DNA of 64,000 nucleotides from assembly GCF_034702125.1 (NCBI RefSeq), contig NC_085875.1, positions 52,757,176 to 52,821,175 of the forward strand, written 5' to 3'. A program made the position numbers and the translations under genes. Position 1 is the stretch's first letter, and every line of letters starts with the position of its first letter. The notes beneath the pieces were generated by a model, which saw only the letters and a program-made list of their open reading frames with translations, ran no database searches and had not been told where the DNA came from. Below, in pieces: positions 42,502-54,131 of the stretch. Origin of the DNA: Engraulis encrasicolus. Lineage: Eukaryota > Chordata > Actinopteri > Clupeiformes > Engraulidae.

Positions 42502-45144
42502 AAGCACATTGCTGTCACAGGACGTGGATTGGTCAGTGATGACACTGTCCGGTTCATACAAAGGAACTTTTATGTAGACGACGGTCTTACGAGCACAGAC
42601 ACAAAGGACCAGGCCATACAATTAGTCAAGGAAGCGAGAGACCTCTGCAACATGGGAAAACTCCACCTTCACAAGTTTGTCTCAAACTGCAAGGAGGTAC
42701 TGGACACAATCCCTGAAAACGAACGTGCAGAAGGCACAAAGGACCTGAATCTGGCATTTGGAGGGCCCCAAGTAGAACGAGCCCTTGGGGTTCAATGGTG
42801 TGTGGCGTCTGATCAATTTCAGTTCAAGGTAGCTGCCAAACACAATCCACTTACCAGAAGAGGGATCTTGTCCACAGTGGCATCACTGTATGACCCACTT
42901 GGCTTTGTAGCACCGTACATCTTGATAGGAAAGCAGATCCTGCAGCAAATGTGTCGAGACAAGCTTGGTTGGGATGATGCCTTGCCTGAAGACCTTAAGC
43001 CATTGTGGGAATCTTGGCTAACGGACTTAACTCACCTCTCTGACATCTCGATCTCAAGGTGCTACACTCCCAAAGACTTCATTGTCCAACATTATGAGCT
43101 CCACCATTTCTCGGACGCCAGTACATCAGGCTATGGAGTGTGCTCATATCTCAGAGCAGTAAGCGCAACAGGGAAGGTTCATTGCTCCTTGGTCATGGCG
43201 AAGGCAAGAGTTGCACCTACCAAGGTCACTACTATACCAAGATTGGAGCTTTCAGCAGCAGTTACAGCTGTTCGTATCAGTGACTTACTGAGGAGAGAAC
43301 TTGAGATTGAATGCCTGTGTGAATTTTTTTGGATAGACTCTAAGGTGGTCATCGGATATATCAACAATGATGCCAGAAGGTTTCACGTCTTTGTGGCTAA
43401 CCGGGTGCAGCGTATCAAACAAAGTACAGAACCTGCTCAATGGCGATATGTGGCTTCTGAGGACAACCCTGCGGACTATGCGTCTAGGGGCCTTGCAGCA
43501 CAGCAGCTTAAAGTCTCCAACTGGTTCACAGGCCCAGCATTTTTGTGGCAGAAAGACCTTCCATCTGAAGATGTTATGGTGGGAGAAATTTCAAGTGCTG
43601 ATCCAGAAGTCAAAGAGGCTTATGTTCATGACACCCAAGTCCAAGAAGATGTTTCACTTTTGGACCGTATCCACAAGTTCTCAGACTGGTCGAGACTTGT
43701 CAGGGGTGTAGCTAGACTGACACGCAGAGTAAAGCAAGCCAAGGGCCTCCAGGAAAAATCAAATGGCACTACAACTTTGGATGAAAGGAGAGAAGCAGAA
43801 TCGATGCTTATAAAGATGGTCCAAAGGGACAACTTTTCTCAAGAAATACAGCACTTGAGAAATCGCAACAATGAGCATACCAAAATTGAGAGCAATCTGG
43901 AGAGATTAAGTCCATTCGTGGACAAGGAAGGTGTCCTCAGAGTAGGTGGGCGCTTGACACATGCAGCCCTCCATCCACATGTGAAGCATCCCGCGATCCT
44001 TCCACGAGACAGCTACTTGACATCACTCCTCATAAAGCATTATCATGAGCGAGTACACCATCAAGGACGCGGTTTGACTATGAACGAGCTCCGTGCTAAT
44101 GGGATATGGATCCTTGGATGCAGTAAGGCTGTCTCATCACACATCTACAAGTGTACCCGATGCAGGAAGTTAAGAAGGTGCCCAGAACAACAAAAGATGG
44201 CTGATCTCCCTACAGAGCGCACAGAAGAGTCCCCTCCCTTCACCTATTGTGGGATGGATTGTTTCGGACCATTTTACATCAAGGAAGGCAGGAAAGAGCT
44301 CAAGCGCTACGGACTACTACTTACCTGCATGGCTTCAAGAGCAGTGCACATTGAAATGCTCGATGATCTTTCTACCGACTCCTTCATTAACGCACTTTGT
44401 GCGACCATTTCTATTCGCGGACCAATTCGTCAGTTGAGGTGTGATCAAGAGTTTGCTGAGGCATTAGCTGAAATGAAAGAAGAGAAGTTCAGAGGAGAAG
44501 GATGCGAGTTTATTATGAATACACCAGCTTCGAGTCATATGGGCGGAGTCTGGGAAAGACAAATACGTACAATCAGAAGTGTCTTAACATCCATTCTAGA
44601 GCAGTCATCCAGACAACTTGACTGTTCTTCTCTCAGAACATTTTTGTATGAAGTCATGGCTGTTATTAACAGCAGACCTTTAACCACTGATTACCTCTGT
44701 GATGCTTCTTGCCCAGAGCCACTGACTCCTAACCACATCTTGACTATGAAGTCCACAGTAATTGCTCCACCTCCTGGGCAATTCGTCAAGGAAGACCTTT
44801 ATCTTCGCAAAAGATGGCGTCGTGTTCAGTTCCTAGCCAACAGTTTCTGGTTGCGATGGAAGAAAGAATATCTCTTGAATCTTCAGCAGCGGCAGAAGTG
44901 GACCAAGGAACGAAGAAATGCACAAGTTAATGACATTGTTCTTCTGCTGGATGACATGGCCCCACGCAGTCAATGGAAGTTGGCCAAAGTCACTGAAGTG
45001 CTGCCAGGAATGGATGGAAGAGTGAGGAAGTTGAAACTCTTGATTAGTGATCCTACACTTGATTCCCAGGGTAGACGTACGTCCAAACCCACTTACCTTG
45101 AGCGGCCTATTCAGAAGACTGTCACACTAGTGGAAGCAGATTGA
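42502..45144 (+). pseudogene. pol: BEL pol, segment 4: RT C-terminus, RNase H, integrase, C-terminal domain
   Basis: About 880 codons without a stop. RT active site FYVDDGL is near 42567. RNase H follows with HHFSDASTSGYG (about 43100), ARVAPTKVTTIPRLEL and NPADYASRG. Integrase shows HHQGRGLTMNELR (about 44056), CTRCRKLRRC (about 44152), GMDCFGPFYI (first Asp), RCDQEFAEAL (second Asp, about 44440) and MGGVWER (Glu, about 44540). The C-terminal part (LTPNHILTMKS, WRRVQFLANSFWLRWKKEYL, NDIVLLLDD) fits the DUF5641-type tail of BEL/Pao. Near the second Asp the usual GTNF segment appears shortened, probably an in-frame loss of two residues. Split from segments 1-3 by insertions, it cannot now be expressed as a whole. 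Confidence 0.9.
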
Positions 45145-45307
45145 AGGTCTGAGTTACACTTAATCTTGTCATTCTTAGTCTGAGATGTCATTAATCTTTA
45201 ATCAATAAATAATGTATAAATAAGGTATAACAAATACATTCATCACAAAGTTCATGGAGCTTCTCATTAAGAAATCTTTTTAAAATCACAGAAGATTTTG
45301 GTGGGAG
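45145..45307 (+). other. BEL 3' untranslated region and polypurine tract
   Basis: AT-rich, non-coding. GAAGATTTTGGTGGGAG directly precedes the 3' LTR and is the likely polypurine tract. Confidence 0.7.
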
Positions 45308-45916
45308 TATAACTGTCATCAGTTACTTAAATAGTGTGAATAATACTTCCATATATATAAGTTAATATTTTTCTTATGTTTGGTCATTGTGGGTATGGGT
45401 TCTATGGTGCACCGTATTTCTGTACTGCATTGGGGCGGAACTATGTTTTGAACATACTTTCCGGGGGGCATAATAAAGAAATGCAAATAAGGGAATATCA
45501 AGAGGGAAACGGTAACTCAGTCTTCTTGTATAACAGAACCAAAGAAGGACACTTTATGTTTGTTTTTGAGATGCATTTTTTTGATATTATGAGAAGGATG
45601 TAACAAGGACGTTTGTATCGGACCCAGTTATGACATACTATTATTGAAGAGACGTTCTGAAGAATGATGGACTTTCGGTAATGAAGCTAGCTCCTTGTGG
45701 TAACAAGCTGCCAGCGAGGTAAGCTTATGTCTGCTAATGTTGTGGTGTTCATTACATGTCATGTGTGTTGAAATATTGACTCGGTGCTTGTTTAATTTGA
45801 ACCTCATCAGTTTAATTGCTGTTTGTTATTGTCAGTTTTCACGGGACCATGTGGAATAAAGACTACCCTGTAGTGTAAAAGAAAACGCCGTGTCTGCGTG
45901 TTACTGGGGAGCTACA
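45308..45916 (+). repeat. BEL 3' LTR (intact)
   Basis: 609 bp, TATAACTG...GAGCTACA. It contains AATAAAG near 45856 (polyadenylation signal) and serves as the empty-site reference for the insertion in the 5' LTR. It is followed by the target duplication CGGGG. Confidence 0.95.
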
Positions 45917-45929
45917 CGGGGAAGCAGCT

Positions 45930-47637
45930 GTGTTTCAGGGTAGCATGTGGTTTAACGCTGTAATACGGGTTAATGTGGGTAAAATCCACATTTAAAACGA
46001 GTAGCCAAGGCATGTGATGAGAGAAAATGACATTTGAGACAAGCATCCAACGAAATGAAAAGTAATGTCAACATGCAGCCTCTCTGCACTCGGATTCTCC
46101 TCCCTTCGCACTAAACTGGCAAACATGTTCTCTCACAATGCTTTTAATGTTTTGTGCACTACATATGGACACATGGGACATTGTTGACATGTTGAAGTGA
46201 ACTTTCTTCAATGTGCATGGCGGAGCACACACTCGCACACACCCTGCACGCACTGCACTGATCAACACACTTTAATCAGTCAATCTGCGAGGCGGAAGCG
46301 CACACCGTTTCAACTTTGACTTTGGGGAAGAGATTGTTTAGTGGGATGTTAATTTAAATGCTTTTCATTTTCATTTGCTAGCTTTAGATTTTTTGTGTAT
46401 GGTAGCCTATTAATATGTGGCATCTGTGTGCAGATGGAAACCGTTTTGTGTTAGGCTGTAGCCTACCTTAATTCGGCCGAGGCTACTTTTAGTTAACCGC
46501 AGCGTAAAGGTCTTTGCATGGACGAATGAAATGATGATTGAATAATAGCTGGCCAGTATTGCAGGGAGTATTAAACCCAGTGTATGTTGGGGTTTGGCAG
46601 AGCAAGGAAGAGAGCGGCATCTGTGATAAACCGCTTCGAAATGTGTGCGTAAAACCTGCTGTTAACCAGTGTTGCCGCATTAAAAAAAAGCTTTGTTTGA
46701 TTTCGTGTTTGTATTTTACTTTGACGTTGCCTATAGTCCTCAGTTTATGGTTATTTTCTGTTGACCTCCTACACATTTTCGTTCTGTCATGTAGGGTATT
46801 GTAAATAAATCGACCGTATTTTGATCATTTTGATTTCGGACTTAATATACCCCTTCAATCACCCCTCTCCAATTGCAAACTTTACCCTGGTAGAAGGAGC
46901 ATTCGCTAGCCTGCACGTACTCGTTAAGGACTTATTGTCTGACTGATTTTGGCTGCTGCGAATAAGGTATATTTTTATATATATAAAAAGGGCCTATCAC
47001 CGTTTTGGCTGAATGCTGACACCACGGACCATGATGACCATTGCAGTCTTGCCACGGGTCTTGAACAGTGCGCACTCTTTCCGATTAAGATTGCTTCTTC
47101 TGAGAAGGCAACTGGCTACCGCAGGAGAGGGGAAAGGTGGCAATATTATCCTCAAGCGTGTTAGATAAATCGTGTTTAGCCTATCGCAGATGAGGTTTTT
47201 GAATATTTTGTAATGCATGGGACATTGACAAGGAAAGGTAGCTATGATATCCTCGTGAATAAGTCTTCGACTTTTCAAAATGCCTCCTCTCAACATTCAA
47301 CATGTAAATTGGTTATTCTGGTTAGTCCAACGCTATCCTGGCAGGAAAATCATTCGTAGGCACTACTCAGCAATTTTGTCTGTTGGTTTTTGTCTGCTGC
47401 AAAGTAGGATAGATCAGACCTCCAGGTCTTCATAAAAACCATCTACCACCGCTGTGATAATTTGACTACGGACACCGCTGAACATTGAACAGTTGTTTAG
47501 ACTACAGTAGGCCTGTTGACGATTGCAGTCATGCCACTTGCCTTGAACTGCGCGCTCTCCTCCAGTTGATGCGTGACAGCCAGATGAGAAGCGCAAAGGT
47601 GGGGGCTATCCGCGGTCGCGGAGGACAGGTGTCAATA
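45930..47637 (-). repeat. Palindrome segment D' (left arm)
   Basis: About 1.7 kb, reverse complement of 60612-62312. Landmarks are AGCGCACACCGTTTCAACTT, CTTTACCCTGGTAGAAGGAG and CCTCCAGGTCTTCATAAAAA. No coding region. It ends in a (CA)n tract. Confidence 0.88.

Positions 47638-47728
<91 letters not shown>
47638..47728. repeat. (CA)n microsatellite, left arm
   Basis: About 45 CA units. The right-arm equivalent is the (GT)n at 60488-60608. Frames across it encode HT/CV repeats only. Confidence 0.97.
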
Positions 47729-47731
<3 letters not shown>

Positions 47732-49384
47732 TATTCCCCAACATGTTCCACGAACTTTAAACTTTTGTGGAAACTTATTCCCATTAAAGTTTTAGTTTTG
47801 TGACCATATGTTTTATGTAAATACTACATACATGCATGCATATGCAGGACACAAAATCTTTCAGAAGATGATCAAAAACTTTGAAATGACTGAAAAGATT
47901 GAAAACTTTAATTCCATAATTAGATTTTTAGTTTTTATCAGCCCAAGTCAAGTATGTACTCCAAACTCTAAAATGCACAGAAACAATGGTTTACACAAAA
48001 GATTTGAGTTGAAAACTAAAACGTTTGTGTAAGTCTTACATAAAATCAGACATGTTAGGTGAAAACAAATGTTATGAGAAAAAATAAAATCTTGAATGTT
48101 TTAGTAGCTGCTACTCAAAGATCTAACATGCTCCATTGACATAAATATTTCGAGAATGGTGCAAAAATCAATGCAATTATTACTAAGCAGACAGTTAAAT
48201 TTTTTAAGTAAACAAGCACAGCATTGTTTAGCTATATTGGCTCTAAGTTTTTGATTCCAAAATTAAAAGTTTTATGTTTTCCCATTTTAGAGCCCAAAAA
48301 AAATCTTGGTTGGTTTATTGATTGGTTGGTTTATACTAATGCACTAGGCTACCACCCCTCTGTTTAAACCAAATATAACATGAGCTTTAATTCCACAAAC
48401 ATGAACAATGCTTTATATCAAGTTTTTTTTTTATTTTGTTCCATGTGGTTGACAAACAAAAACAGTAGACAATAACACAACAATCATACAATACACAACA
48501 ATCTAAATCTAAATCTAAAATTTAGACCACACAGTCAACAGTCAATATATTACAAAAGAATCAACCTCAACACATTAGGCAATTTAGTCATTTATTTGTT
48601 GTCCATTTCTGAATCTTTTATTAGGAGTTGGTGGCTGAAGGAGATCCATATAGCCTAACTTAAAAATAACATTTCTCCCAAAATAGTGTCAGACTTCACA
48701 ACACAGTCAGTTGTTTATCCTTTGGAGTGTTGAGTAGAGCTGATGGATCATAGAGTTCTGGTGGTCCCATATCGGCTGCCTGTGGAGCATAAATAGGCCT
48801 AATAAGTTTAAGTCTTTCATGAGGACTTGTTGGATTAGGCCCCTACAGCATGATTGCTACAATGGTTTATACAGAAGTTCAATGTGCAATATGTCATCAT
48901 GAAAATGCAACGCATCACTTGCAAATACACTGCAGATGTATGATACAAGAAAAAGATTTGTATGAAAGGCCTACACAGTGCTAGCCTAACTAGCAGTAGC
49001 TAACATTCTAAGCTAAGTTGCTAACAAAACATACACCCAGTGTAGCATCAAGAGCACCTAATGTCACACATAGCAACATAGTTAACTACTACACATACAC
49101 ACCAATACACTTTTATGGGTCTTTTCTTACCTTGAAGTGAGGTTGATAGACACATTTTTCCATACCAAGTTGTCAGTTGTGGTTTGATGGTCACATGGTG
49201 TTGAGTAAATCTATCCCCCATTGACAGATTCACCATTTTTAGAGAAGTTTGTATTTTATGTTACATTTTAATAAAATAGGGTTTCTATGGTTCTGACATG
49301 GATGGGTTCTTCTTTACACAAAGCAGAAGCTGGTAAACAATTAAAAAAAAACAACTAAAACAACCAAAAAAGTGAGTGACCCAG

Positions 49385-49472
49385 CCTTAGGATTCGAACT
49401 CTCAACCTCAAGATAAGGACATGCCAATATGGCTATATGCAGAGGACTATCCCCTACACCACTCAACTGCAG
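49385..49472 (-). repeat. tRNA-like module 1
   Basis: Minus strand: GAGTGGTGTAGGGGATAGTC (A-box-like) and GAGAGTTCGAATCCTAAGG (B-box/T-loop). T-stem pairing is poor, so it is not a functional tRNA. Confidence 0.55.
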
Positions 49473-49647
49473 GTTTTGTATTAGTGGAAAGTTAGACCTG
49501 TTTGTTAGAAAGTTTTGGACTTACTCATAATTAACAGTCAAATGTGTTTCACACATACTTTCCACTTCAAATTCGACCAACTGACATCATACCAAAACAA
49601 TAATGTTTGAATGTGATTTTTTTTTTTTTTACTAACATCCTGTGCTG

Positions 49648-49711
49648 GGAATCGAACTTGAAACCATCATGTTTTGAGGCCAACTGCTTAACTGTTAGTC
49701 CATGACTGCCC
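49648..49711 (-). repeat. tRNA-like module 2
   Basis: Minus strand: GGGCAGTCATGGACTAACAG, TTAAGCAGTTGGCCTCAAAA and AAGTTCGATTCCCAGC. The head pattern resembles tRNA-derived fish SINEs. The stem does not close properly. Confidence 0.6.
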
Positions 49712-49853
49712 AAGCACAACACGCTGACATCCATAGTCTCATATATCAGATACTGTATAGTTCCTATTGACATGATTTAAAGAATTTGTAACTTTCACAG
49801 TTTCGAGAGAAATAAACAATAAATATCTACTTGAGTGTTTTTTATTGGTAATA

Positions 49854-49915
49854 CAGGATTCAAACCTGCAATCCTCTGATCTTGTGGCCATTCCCCTAGC
49901 CAGACCACAGCAACT
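49854..49915 (-). repeat. tRNA-like module 3
   Basis: Minus strand: GCTGTGGTCTGGCTAGGGGA and GCAGGTTTGAATCCTGTA. Here the T-stem (GCAGG/CCTGT) can pair. The rest is degenerate. Confidence 0.55.
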
Positions 49916-50073
49916 CAAACATTGTCTTGCTTTACCGAAGCCTTTTTCTTTTGTAATTTTGCTCAAAACTAAATGTGAAAAATATTGCTAATTAAAGCTG
50001 GAGTCATGGGTCTGGTGGCCATCTGAACATTTTCATACCATGTTCTAGGAAGTAGGTAAGGTAATCTCCATGT

Positions 50074-50140
50074 TGGGGATTGAACTTGCAACCTTTGAGG
50101 TTGAAGACCAGCTGTTTAACCACTACTCCATGGTCGCCTC
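50074..50140 (-). repeat. tRNA-like module 4
   Basis: Minus strand: GGCGACCATGGAGTAGTGGT, TAAACAGCTGGTCTTCAACC and GCAAGTTCAATCCCC. TAGTGGTTAAACAG is a good A-box. It is a SINE-head type rather than a tRNA gene. Confidence 0.6.
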
Positions 50141-50378
50141 AGCTGTAGTCAAGACATCTAACCACTCATATGCCAGCTAGAGTTCCAATTTACAAACTCA
50201 AAGACATTGTGTTAGGATGTCAGTTGTACTTAAAAACACAATGCCAACCAGAGTTAATTTATTGGTACCTGAAAACCTGTTGAGAACACCTAAAATGTAT
50301 ATGTCATCTGGACATTTTTGCTATATTGAGCACTACAGCGTAAACTTTTCTAGTTCATAGTACTGTTAAGGAATACAG

Positions 50379-51290
50379 TGCACACACACACACACACTCT
50401 GTTTGGAGAGGACGCATTTAAACTGTTACAGTTTAGGCAGTAGGCCACCCATCCCCCCAGACCCACGAAACCCACTGAAGATCCAAGAAATTGTAGTCTG
50501 TCAGTATTTTAGTGTGTGCCCAGGTAGTTGAATTCCTGGCATGGCCTGGTTATCTCAATCGTTCCGATGTTTGCCCTCAGGCTAGTGTGTTCATAAAGCA
50601 CACGTTCGATTTGCTGTAATAGGCTACGATCAGTAAGCCTCAACTTGTCTGTCGTTTCTTTTCCTTCTTTTGATATTTTGTAAAATAGGCCCACGTTAAA
50701 GCCTAAATACGATAATAGGCCTAAATAAGGCTAATAAAGTAAGCTAAATAAGTCAGGCCTAAATAAAGTTGTTTTAGCCTATGAACTGTTTACTATATTG
50801 CCATCTGGGAAATGGTACAGAAGCCTGAAGTCTCACACTACCAGACTCCAAAGTAGTTTCTTCCACCAAGCAGTTAGATTACTAAATTCATGCTGAAGAC
50901 AACAAGGCACTTTCTTTGCACTCCCCCCCCCCCTCTCTTTTTTATTTTTTATTTTTTTAAATATTTTTGAGGACACAAGAAAAACACAACAATTTTTACT
51001 CTTTATAGGCTTCAAACCTATAACAAGACGTAATAAACTAATCTTGAATCTTGAATCTTGAATCTTGAACTCAGGCAATGCAGAAATTTGCGGAGGGATT
51101 TTGGATATCTTAGCCTATAGGCTACCGATGGCTTTATGAACTTCATGACTGGGCTACAAGATAGTCGGGTAAACAAGTATTGACTTGTAGACCACCAACA
51201 TCTGATGCTGAAGTGGGGGAGGGTTGTTTCACTTCAAATGTTCCCCGAGACACACACACACACACACTACACACACACACACACACACAG
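50379..51290 (-). repeat. Palindrome segment C' (left arm)
   Basis: Reverse complement of 59850-60487, with a 280-bp LINE tail inserted. Landmarks: AGGACGCATTTAAACTGTTA, CCAGGTAGTTGAATTCCTGG and GACCACCAACATCTGATGCT. It ends in (CA)n at 51249-51290. Confidence 0.85.
50788..51066 (+). mobile_element. LINE 3' fragment in segment C'
   Basis: On + it reads LPSGKWYRSLKSHTTRLQSS and then FFHQAVRLLNSC, a LINE reverse-transcriptase C-terminus (LPSGRR.R...T.R...SF...A..LLN). A T-rich 3' region follows, ending in tandem TTGAATC units. GAACT flanks both sides (50783-50787 and 51067-51071). The right arm and the third C copy at about 63,330 lack it. Confidence 0.8.
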
Positions 51291-52012
51291 ATACGCGCTA
51301 ATCGCTCTCTCTCTCTCCGTCTCTCCCTCTCTTTCTCATTGTTGCTATATGTGCATCTGGATAGGCCTAGGCAGTGTGGTCACCCAGCACATTTTCATAC
51401 AAATGTTGTGTTTTTTTTTTAATGAAATCTTTATTCAGTTATTTGTGAACAGTCTCTGCTTTTCTCTTTCGATGTTGCGTCACCGTGGACAAGTGTCTGC
51501 TCGAAAACTTAATGCAAAGCGGCTAAAATTTTCAGAACATGTTGAACTTTTTGTCTGTGGGGGAGGGGGTGGGTTACAGCAGTGCAGTGCAGTGCACAGG
51601 ACTGCACAGCCTTTTGTGACATGTCGTGGCGTTATCCAGCCTCCGAAGGAGTCATAGGCTGAATCTCAAATGGCGCACTTGTGCACTTTAGTGTTCGGGT
51701 TTCAGTGCGTATGCCGTATTAGTTACGCACTGAAACATAGTGCCCGAAGTGCACAAGTGCACCATTTGAGATCCAGCCATAGTTCCCCAGTCATATTGTT
51801 GGTTCGCATCTCCACCGAAGCAACTGAATTTGCAGTCCTAATCACATATGATTAGCCACACCTGGTGTAACAGATGTCTTGTCACGTGTGCAGTCAATCA
51901 CATCCCCAGTTAACCGGAATCCCGTCGATCGCACACAACAGTGCATTGAAAGGATGAAATGTTCACAAGCACCAATACAAAAAAAACGTCTTCAACCTAT
52001 TAGTCCGTAGGC
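51291..52012 (-). repeat. Palindrome segment A'' (left part)
   Basis: Reverse complement of about 59250-59850; the segment continues at 54132-54310 after a hAT insertion. Landmarks: CATTGTTGCTATATGTGCAT, TTCGATGTTGCGTCACCGTG and CCCGTCGATCGCACACAACA. It contains one MITE not found in the two other copies. Confidence 0.85.
51657..51778. mobile_element. 122-bp hairpin MITE, 3-bp duplication
   Basis: GGCTGAATCTCAAATGGCGC at the left and, read backwards, GGCTGGATCTCAAATGGTGC at the right, followed by ACTTGTGCACTT on both sides. Flanked by ATA (51654-51656 and 51779-51781). Copies A (57490 region) and A' (59485 region) show the empty site. PIF/Harbinger-like by duplication length. Confidence 0.85.
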
Positions 52013-52258
52013 CAGTGGTCTCCAATTAACTTTTCCCAAGGGCCAAATAATGTAGAGCAAGCGAGGCCGCGGGCCAGACCCCCCCCCCAAAAAAAATAAA
52101 ATAAAAATAAAAATAAATAATAATAATAATAATAAAAATAATAAAAATAAAAATAAATAATAGAAACACTGTTGAAATATTAAAATATCAGTATTAGCTG
52201 TTGAAATAGGCCTATAGAGCCAGGGAGGAATGTAAATAAAGACCAACTGTGGACAGGT

Positions 52259-52338
<80 letters not shown>

Positions 52339-54131
52339 ACGTTCAAACTGCTGAACGTGCTCTCCAGCAGAGCCATTTCAGTCACGGCACGGAGGGAGGG
52401 AGGGGGAGAGAGATTTAGGCTACATGACAAGACCTAAAACAAATATAGGTCAATGTGCGCTAAAATCCCAATTCGATCGAGGAACAAAAGTCATTTCCAT
52501 AGCGATTAAATCTCATTGAACTCGTGCGCTGCATCTCACCTCTGCCTGAACAGAAAAGACGCAAGCCCATGCAACAGGTGGCACCCAGGCAGATGAAATA
52601 GTTAGTTTCCAGGAATGCTCGTCTATATATTTCTTTATTGCGGTCGTTTTCGGAAATCATATTAGTTTTCCTCCAACGCATTCCCGATGTATCATGCATT
52701 CTCTGCTCAACTGATCTCGCATAACGCGCCCCTACCAAACTACGGGGGAAAAATATCCTCCACATTCAGAATGGGCTACCACAGTACGCCAGCTAAAATG
52801 CAAAGAGGGTGATATCACAAATACACAAAAATAGTGCAGGGGAGGAGAATCGTCCAGATTTAACAGAGGACAGAGTGAGTGCTCTAACTGCATAACTGAG
52901 CCTTCAAGACTCTTCTGGTTGAACAAAGGGAAACACGCTCATGAGCACCGTGCACCGTCGGGGATGTCGGGGAGATGAGGTGGGCCATCAGGAATATTAA
53001 ACCCTATTCTGCCTAACTACTAGCCTACGTATGTTTCCTGGACATTTCTGAAATTCGGGTTAGGGGTAGGGTGGAGCAAGGTAGCCTACTGTTCTCAGAT
53101 GCTCCCGTGGCGCCTTCAGATAGGCTAAATTAGGAATGCGATACAGTTATACACGTGCGATACAGAAATACACGTGCGATACAGAAATACAGATACGGTC
53201 AGCCAGACCTTGAATATTACGAGTGCAAGACAAAGCAAAACTGATATAACAAAAACATACAATAGAAGCAAAGGAGAATCGTTTACATTTGCAAACAGAA
53301 GAGAGTTGAGAAAACTCTGCCGACTTGGCTTAAATAACTGTGCGCTTCGCGCCTCATGACTCTCCAGGTTTAATAGAAAGGGCGCAGCTCACCGCGGCGC
53401 GCAGGCTGCACCCAGCAACGTTGACCTTCAGGAATACTCAGCTAATCTTCTACCTGGCTCTATATTTCCAAGACATTTTAAAGGAACTGGTTTCGTTTTT
53501 GTCCTCCCTTCTTTTGGTAACGACTGTTCTCTGGAGCTTGAATTGCGTTAACGTCTCTACATGTAGGCTACTACCTTGCATAAATGATACTTCCAAAATA
53601 CGGGATAATTGTCATCCAAACTTCACATAAATGTGAGTAAACAAAAGACAAAATGTATCTGGCCTGCTAAATACATAAAAATAGGGAAGTAGAGAATTGT
53701 CCTCATTTTCAACCAGAAGAGAGGAGAGTGCTTCGATACCGCACAATTGCGAATGGTCTGATGACCGAGGTAAACGCAATGATGAATAACGGCTTCTCTA
53801 GATGTCTAGGAGACAACAGATTGCACTTCACCATTTTCCCTCATTGTCAATGTCTGTCATGAGACTGTTATTATAAGATTTAACTGTTTGTGAATGCTTA
53901 GGAGAGATAACTGACGTTTTTGTGATCGAAAATCGCGCATGGCCACAAATAGGCGCATTTATGGTTTCATTTTTAAGGACCTCATGGCGGGCCAGAAATT
54001 TGCTGCCCGCGGGCCGCAGTTGGCCCGCGGGCCGTTGTTTGGAGACCAGTGCTCTACTTTGTACTTATGTACTTAAAATAGACTAAATAAACCCACTAAC
54101 CCTATTAATTATCGTTGTTTGGAGACCAGTG
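52013..54131. mobile_element. 2.1-kb hAT-type element in segment A''
   Basis: 8-bp target duplication CCGTAGGC at 52005-52012 and 54132-54139. The empty site (GCCTACGG) is in the right arm at 59242-59249. The ends are CAGTGGTCTCCAA and, read backwards, CACTGGTCTCCAA. Next to the right end the sequence is a GGCCCGCGGGCC-rich stretch. A (GA)n run is at 52264-52337. The terminal 19 bp CGTTGTTTGGAGACCAGTG occurs twice, ending at 54051 and 54131. Open frames (for example 52460-52765 -) show no transposase motif I can name. Confidence 0.85.

Larger units (their letters stand above)
24970..45916 (+). mobile_element. BEL/Pao LTR retrotransposon, complete but with four nested insertions
   Basis: Target duplication CGGGG is at 24965-24969 and 45917-45921. 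LTRs start TATAACTGTC and end GGGGAGCTACA. The 5' LTR without its insertion and the 3' LTR are both 609 bp and differ at about five positions by eye (about 0.8%), so the element is young. Nested guests are 25243-26788, Gypsy 30908-36899, hAT 37084-39579 and piggyBac-type 39929-42499. Removing them with one copy of each target duplication leaves about 8.3 kb and one gag-pol frame of 2,044 codons with a single internal TGA. No envelope-like frame follows pol. Confidence 0.93.
47728..50378. mobile_element. 2.65-kb element in the left-arm CA tract, with tRNA-like modules
   Basis: Absent from the right arm, where (GT)n runs straight into CTCTGTTTGGAGAGGACGC sequence. The left end is ACTGTATTCCCCAACATGTT, then GAACTTTAAACTTTTG. 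The right end read backwards is ACTGTATTCCTTAACAGTAC, then GAACTAGAAAAGTTTA. These are imperfect inverted ends of perhaps 40 bp. The target duplication is hidden by the CA repeats. No transposase frame. The right half holds four tRNA-like modules in one orientation; the left half (47,760-49,300) is AT-rich and unassigned. Confidence 0.6.

Noticed and set aside
46068..46268. Conserved short protein shared with 61972-62172
   Set aside because: The similarity is explained by the DNA-level inverted duplication, and no motif or expression evidence supports coding.
49385..50140. Functional tRNA genes
   Set aside because: T-stems mostly do not pair and the anticodon arms are degenerate; SINE-head-like modules fit better.
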